Shown: piece after piece, positions 6,785 through 8,752 of the stretch
Numbering within the stretch: the first letter of the stretch is position 1
How the letters are laid out: every line of letters begins with the position of its first letter
Made by a program: the position numbers and the translations under genes
The notes under the pieces: generated by a model
What the model saw: the letters and a program-made list of their open reading frames with translations, nothing else
Database searches by the model: none
Told to the model about the DNA's origin: nothing
NCBI GenBank assembly: GCA_025463965.1
Contig: JAODBN010000180.1
Coordinates: 1-8,752 of the forward strand
From: Acidimicrobiaceae bacterium
GTDB taxonomy: Bacteria; Actinomycetota; Acidimicrobiia; Acidimicrobiales; Bog-793
Direction of reading: 5' to 3'
DNA: 8,752 bases

Positions 6785-7208
6785 AGCCGCCGACGGGGCC
6801 CAAGGCACCGGGTCCCGACCCGCCGTCGCCCGATGAAGGCTCCGGGGGCAACTCCACCGGCTCGTCGTCCTCACCGGCACCGCCGAACAAGCCGCCCAGG
6901 GCTCCGGACATCGCCGCCCCCATCGCCTGGCGCCGGAGCTGCTCGATCTTGCCGGCCAGGTCGCGAAGCGCCGCCAGCATGAGGTCCTCGAGAAGCCCTA
7001 CGTCGGCGGGATCAATTGCCGTGGGGTCGATGCTGACTCCGGTGAAAGCGAGCTCCCCGGTGGCACGGACCCGGACCACGCCTCCGCCGGCTTCCCCCTC
7101 GACCTCCTGAGCACCGGCCTCGGCCTGGGCAGTGACCAATTGGGACTGGAGCGACTGCATCTGGGCGAGGAGATCTCCGAGACCTCCCGAGCTGTCCTGT
7201 GACGTCAC
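6783..7208 (-). CDS. ebfC: YbaB/EbfC-family nucleoid-associated protein
   Basis: A 141-residue member of the YbaB/EbfC family, small dimeric DNA-binding proteins that coat the nucleoid; their link to recombination repair is inferred mainly from constant linkage to recR. The typical core is visible: an N-terminal coiled helix (GLGDLLAQMQSLQSQLVTAQ, about 8-27), a beta sheet with GGGVVRVRATGELAFTGVSI (about 41-60), then IDPADVGLLEDLMLAALRDL and a C-terminal helix (KIEQLRRQAMGAAM). After GALGGLF comes a 30-residue acidic and Gly/Pro/Ser-rich tail that looks disordered. The GTG start overlaps the dnaX TGA stop by GTGA and has an excellent SD. The frame stays open upstream as far as 7670, but that part runs antiphase to dnaX and is not coding. 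Confidence 0.93.
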   Translation of the reverse strand: MTSQDSSGGLGDLLAQMQSLQSQLVTAQAEAGAQEVEGEAGGGVVRVRATGELAFTGVSIDPTAIDPADVGLLEDLMLAALRDLAGKIEQLRRQAMGAAMSGALGGLFGGAGEDDEPVELPPEPSSGDGGSGPGALGPVGG

Positions 7209-8752
7209 GGCCCGACCTCCTCCGCTCCCGGGAAGGCCCGGAGCAGGCTCTCCTCGGCCCACGATATCCCTGGTGCGGGGCCATCGGCACCGAGCACAGG
7301 GCCGGCCGAGTCCTCTAGAGCACCGAGGTCGTCGAGCTCTTCGTCTCGGTCGGGTATGCCCCCGCCGTTGGCGATCGCCGGGGGCGCAGCGGCGCCTTGG
7401 GCGACGGGGGGATCGTCTGCCACTACTGCCTGAGGGGGCGCGCTCTCGGGCGCGGCGGCGTCGTCGAGCGCGAATCGGAGGCCGACCTGGCGCCCGAAGA
7501 AGGCGCCGAGCGCATCGGCCACTTCTTGGCGGAACGGCTCTGCGTGGGTCAGCTGCGAGGCACTCGGCAGGGCGAGGACGGCCACCCCGTCTGGGCTCGC
7601 AACGAAGCGCCCAACGCTCACGACCGCCCGGATCCGCGGCCGCAGCCGCGAGAGGACGTGGTCGGCCCATGCCGTCACGAGCTCCTCTCGAGACGGCGGG
7701 AGCTGCGACGGTGATTCGGCGGGCCGGGACCCTACGGGCGCGTCGCTTGGACCGGCAACCACCCCGCGGGGGGCGACCGATTCCGGCGCCGGGGCTTGCG
7801 AGGCCTCACGGACCGGCGCCTGGCGGCGGAAGGCGCCGAGGGCGGGGCGAGGCCCGCGTGCCTCGGGGCCCGGACCGGTGCTCGCAGTCGCCGGTGCTTC
7901 GGGAGCAGTTCCCTCGAGTGGCGCTGCTGGTGGCGGGGTGGGCGAAGGCTGCGAGACAGAGCCGGTCCGCGGGGCTGAAGTCAACGGGGGAGGTGGAGGT
8001 GGCGGTGGAGGTGGCGGAGGTGGAGGTGGCGGAGGTGGTGGCGGCGCGGCGCCCGAGGGTTCGGCGCCACGGCCGCCGCCCGGTGTCGGGCCGCTCGCCG
8101 AGCGGCGTTCGAGTCGCTCGAGGCGCTCGAGGATGGCCGCGGGGGAGTCATCGGCCTCGGGATGTGCCAGGCGAACAAGCGCTACCTCGAGCGTGATCCG
8201 GGGCTCGGGCGCCTCCCGCATCGCCACGACGGCGTTTCCGATGACCTCCATCGCCCTCACACAGCGAGCGGTGCCCAGCTCGCGGACCTCCTCGAGGGCT
8301 TCTGCTCTCCCGGGGACCGAGCTGGCCAGCCCTGGGGCCACGAGGGCGAGGAACCCGGACCGCAGGCGCTCGATGAGCTCGACCGCGAGCTGTTGGGGAT
8401 CGCGGCCCGAACGAGCGGCCGAGTCCAGGGCGACGAGGGCAGCCGAGGCGTCACGGCCAGCGAGGGAGCGGACCACCCCGGCCAAAGCGTCGGCGTCGTC
8501 GTCCACCATCCCCGCTGCGGCTACCTGATCCAAGGCGGAAAGCGCGTCCCTCGCCGAGCCGCGGCCCCGTCGCAGCGCCGCGGCCAGGGCGCCGTCGGGG
8601 AGCTCGAGGTCGGCTTGGCCGGCCACCTCGGCCAGAAGTGGTGCGAGCACGTCCTCGCCTAGCAGATGGAACTCGTAGTGCTGGGTGCGACTCCGGATCG
8701 TGGGAAGCACCTTTTGCGGGTCCGTCGTCGCCAGGACGAACACCACGTGCTC
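7205..8752 (-). CDS. dnaX: DNA polymerase III clamp-loader subunit tau/gamma (5' end cut by window edge)
   Basis: DnaX is the AAA+ motor of the clamp loader that puts the beta clamp on primed DNA and, as tau, tethers polymerase cores. The window holds the last 515 codons; the Walker A, zinc-binding and Walker B parts lie beyond the right edge. Visible in order (fragment numbering): sensor-1 region HVVFVLATTDPQKVLPTIRSRT (2-23), where SRT replaces the common SRC; sensor 2 GSARDALSALDQ (65-76); the oligomerisation domain to about 210; a Pro/Ala-rich linker with 20 consecutive prolines (237-256); a folded C-terminal module (about 356-430, ELVTAWADHVLSRLRPRIR to GLRFALDD) like the tau C-terminal domain of actinobacteria; and an acidic tail ending AEESLLRAFPGAEEV. 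No A-rich slippery site of the E. coli gamma-frameshift kind is visible, so full-length tau is the expected product. The TGA stop overlaps the ebfC start. Confidence 0.96.
   Translation of the reverse strand, partial: EHVVFVLATTDPQKVLPTIRSRTQHYEFHLLGEDVLAPLLAEVAGQADLELPDGALAAALRRGRGSARDALSALDQVAAAGMVDDDADALAGVVRSLAGRDASAALVALDSAARSGRDPQQLAVELIERLRSGFLALVAPGLASSVPGRAEALEEVRELGTARCVRAMEVIGNAVVAMREAPEPRITLEVALVRLAHPEADDSPAAILERLERLERRSASGPTPGGGRGAEPSGAAPPPPPPPPPPPPPPPPPPPPLTSAPRTGSVSQPSPTPPPAAPLEGTAPEAPATASTGPGPEARGPRPALGAFRRQAPVREASQAPAPESVAPRGVVAGPSDAPVGSRPAESPSQLPPSREELVTAWADHVLSRLRPRIRAVVSVGRFVASPDGVAVLALPSASQLTHAEPFRQEVADALGAFFGRQVGLRFALDDAAAPESAPPQAVVADDPPVAQGAAAPPAIANGGGIPDRDEELDDLGALEDSAGPVLGADGPAPGISWAEESLLRAFPGAEEVGP
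7209..7223 (-). promoter_or_regulatory. Strong Shine-Dalgarno of ebfC inside the dnaX 3' end
   Basis: GGAGGAGG at 7223-7216 lies 7 nt before the GTG at 7208, the best ribosome binding site in the window. It fixes the ebfC start at the GTGA overlap and shows that ebfC is expressed by re-initiation or coupling from dnaX. Confidence 0.8.
7985..8044. repeat. 12-bp repeat coding 20 consecutive prolines in dnaX
   Basis: The plus strand carries three copies of GGTGGAGGTGGC (7992-8003, 8004-8015 in tandem, and 8019-8030 after an inserted GGA), inside a 60-bp purine-rich tract made only of CGG, AGG, TGG and GGG triplets. Read on the minus strand it is 20 proline codons of mixed CCA, CCT, CCG and CCC. 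The pattern suggests growth by replication slippage. Confidence 0.9.

Noticed and set aside
7209..7670. Upstream extension of the ebfC frame to 7670
   Set aside because: The added residues are Arg/Pro/Gly low complexity and lie antiphase to dnaX, whereas the GTG at 7208 has an ideal SD and begins the conserved fold.
7132..8196. A 354-codon plus-strand frame, and nearby glycine-run frames, opposite dnaX
   Set aside because: It is a shadow of the dnaX linker: low-complexity Arg/Gly translation, with no credible start signal or homology.
7205..8752. Programmed frameshift site for a gamma form of DnaX
   Set aside because: I looked for an A-rich slippery heptamer in the sense strand and saw none in the part of dnaX present here.
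1..8752. tRNA, rRNA, CRISPR, insertion sequences, riboswitches or a defence system
   Set aside because: No repeat-spacer pattern, transposase-like reading frame, terminal inverted repeats or structured-RNA signature was seen. Almost the whole window is tightly packed coding sequence of housekeeping families.

Overview
The window is very GC-rich, with G or C at nearly every third codon position, and every supportable gene lies on the minus strand. The protein sequences are most like Actinomycetota: the RecR, the DnaX with a long Pro/Ala-rich linker, the acyl-CoA carboxylase beta subunit ending in KHGNVPL, and the full-length Lhr all fit. A deep-branching class such as Acidimicrobiia is a guess. 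I see no sign of horizontal transfer, mobile elements, CRISPR or RNA genes.

In transcription order (high to low coordinates) the layout is as follows. (1) The 3' two-thirds of dnaX, encoding the clamp-loader tau subunit, is cut by the right window edge. (2) ebfC/ybaB, a nucleoid-associated protein, starts inside the dnaX stop codon (GTGA overlap). (3) recR, a recombination mediator, probably starts at a CTG codon 9 nt after ebfC, with a strong Shine-Dalgarno that begins inside the ebfC stop. These three form the conserved dnaX-ebfC-recR replication/repair operon. (4) A roughly 130-nt gap follows, holding a GC-rich hairpin and a possible leaderless promoter. (5) A biotin-dependent acyl-CoA carboxylase carboxyltransferase gene (pccB/accD5 type) comes next. 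(6) An 83-codon gene overlaps the carboxylase stop by GTGA and is probably an epsilon-like accessory subunit. (7) A 42-nt gap holds a 6-bp GC hairpin and a clean TAAAAT -10 box exactly placed for leaderless transcription. (8) lhr, encoding a very large ATP-dependent DNA helicase, is open for 1393 codons and is cut by the left window edge near its C-terminus.

The window therefore looks like three transcription units: a replication/repair operon, a carboxylase pair, and lhr. I do not see a previously undescribed system. The points worth checking are regulatory and structural: two candidate leaderless promoters, a CTG-initiated recR, a 20-proline run in DnaX encoded by a 12-bp repeat, a leucine at the substrate-specificity position of the carboxyltransferase, and the poorly characterised small gene after it.
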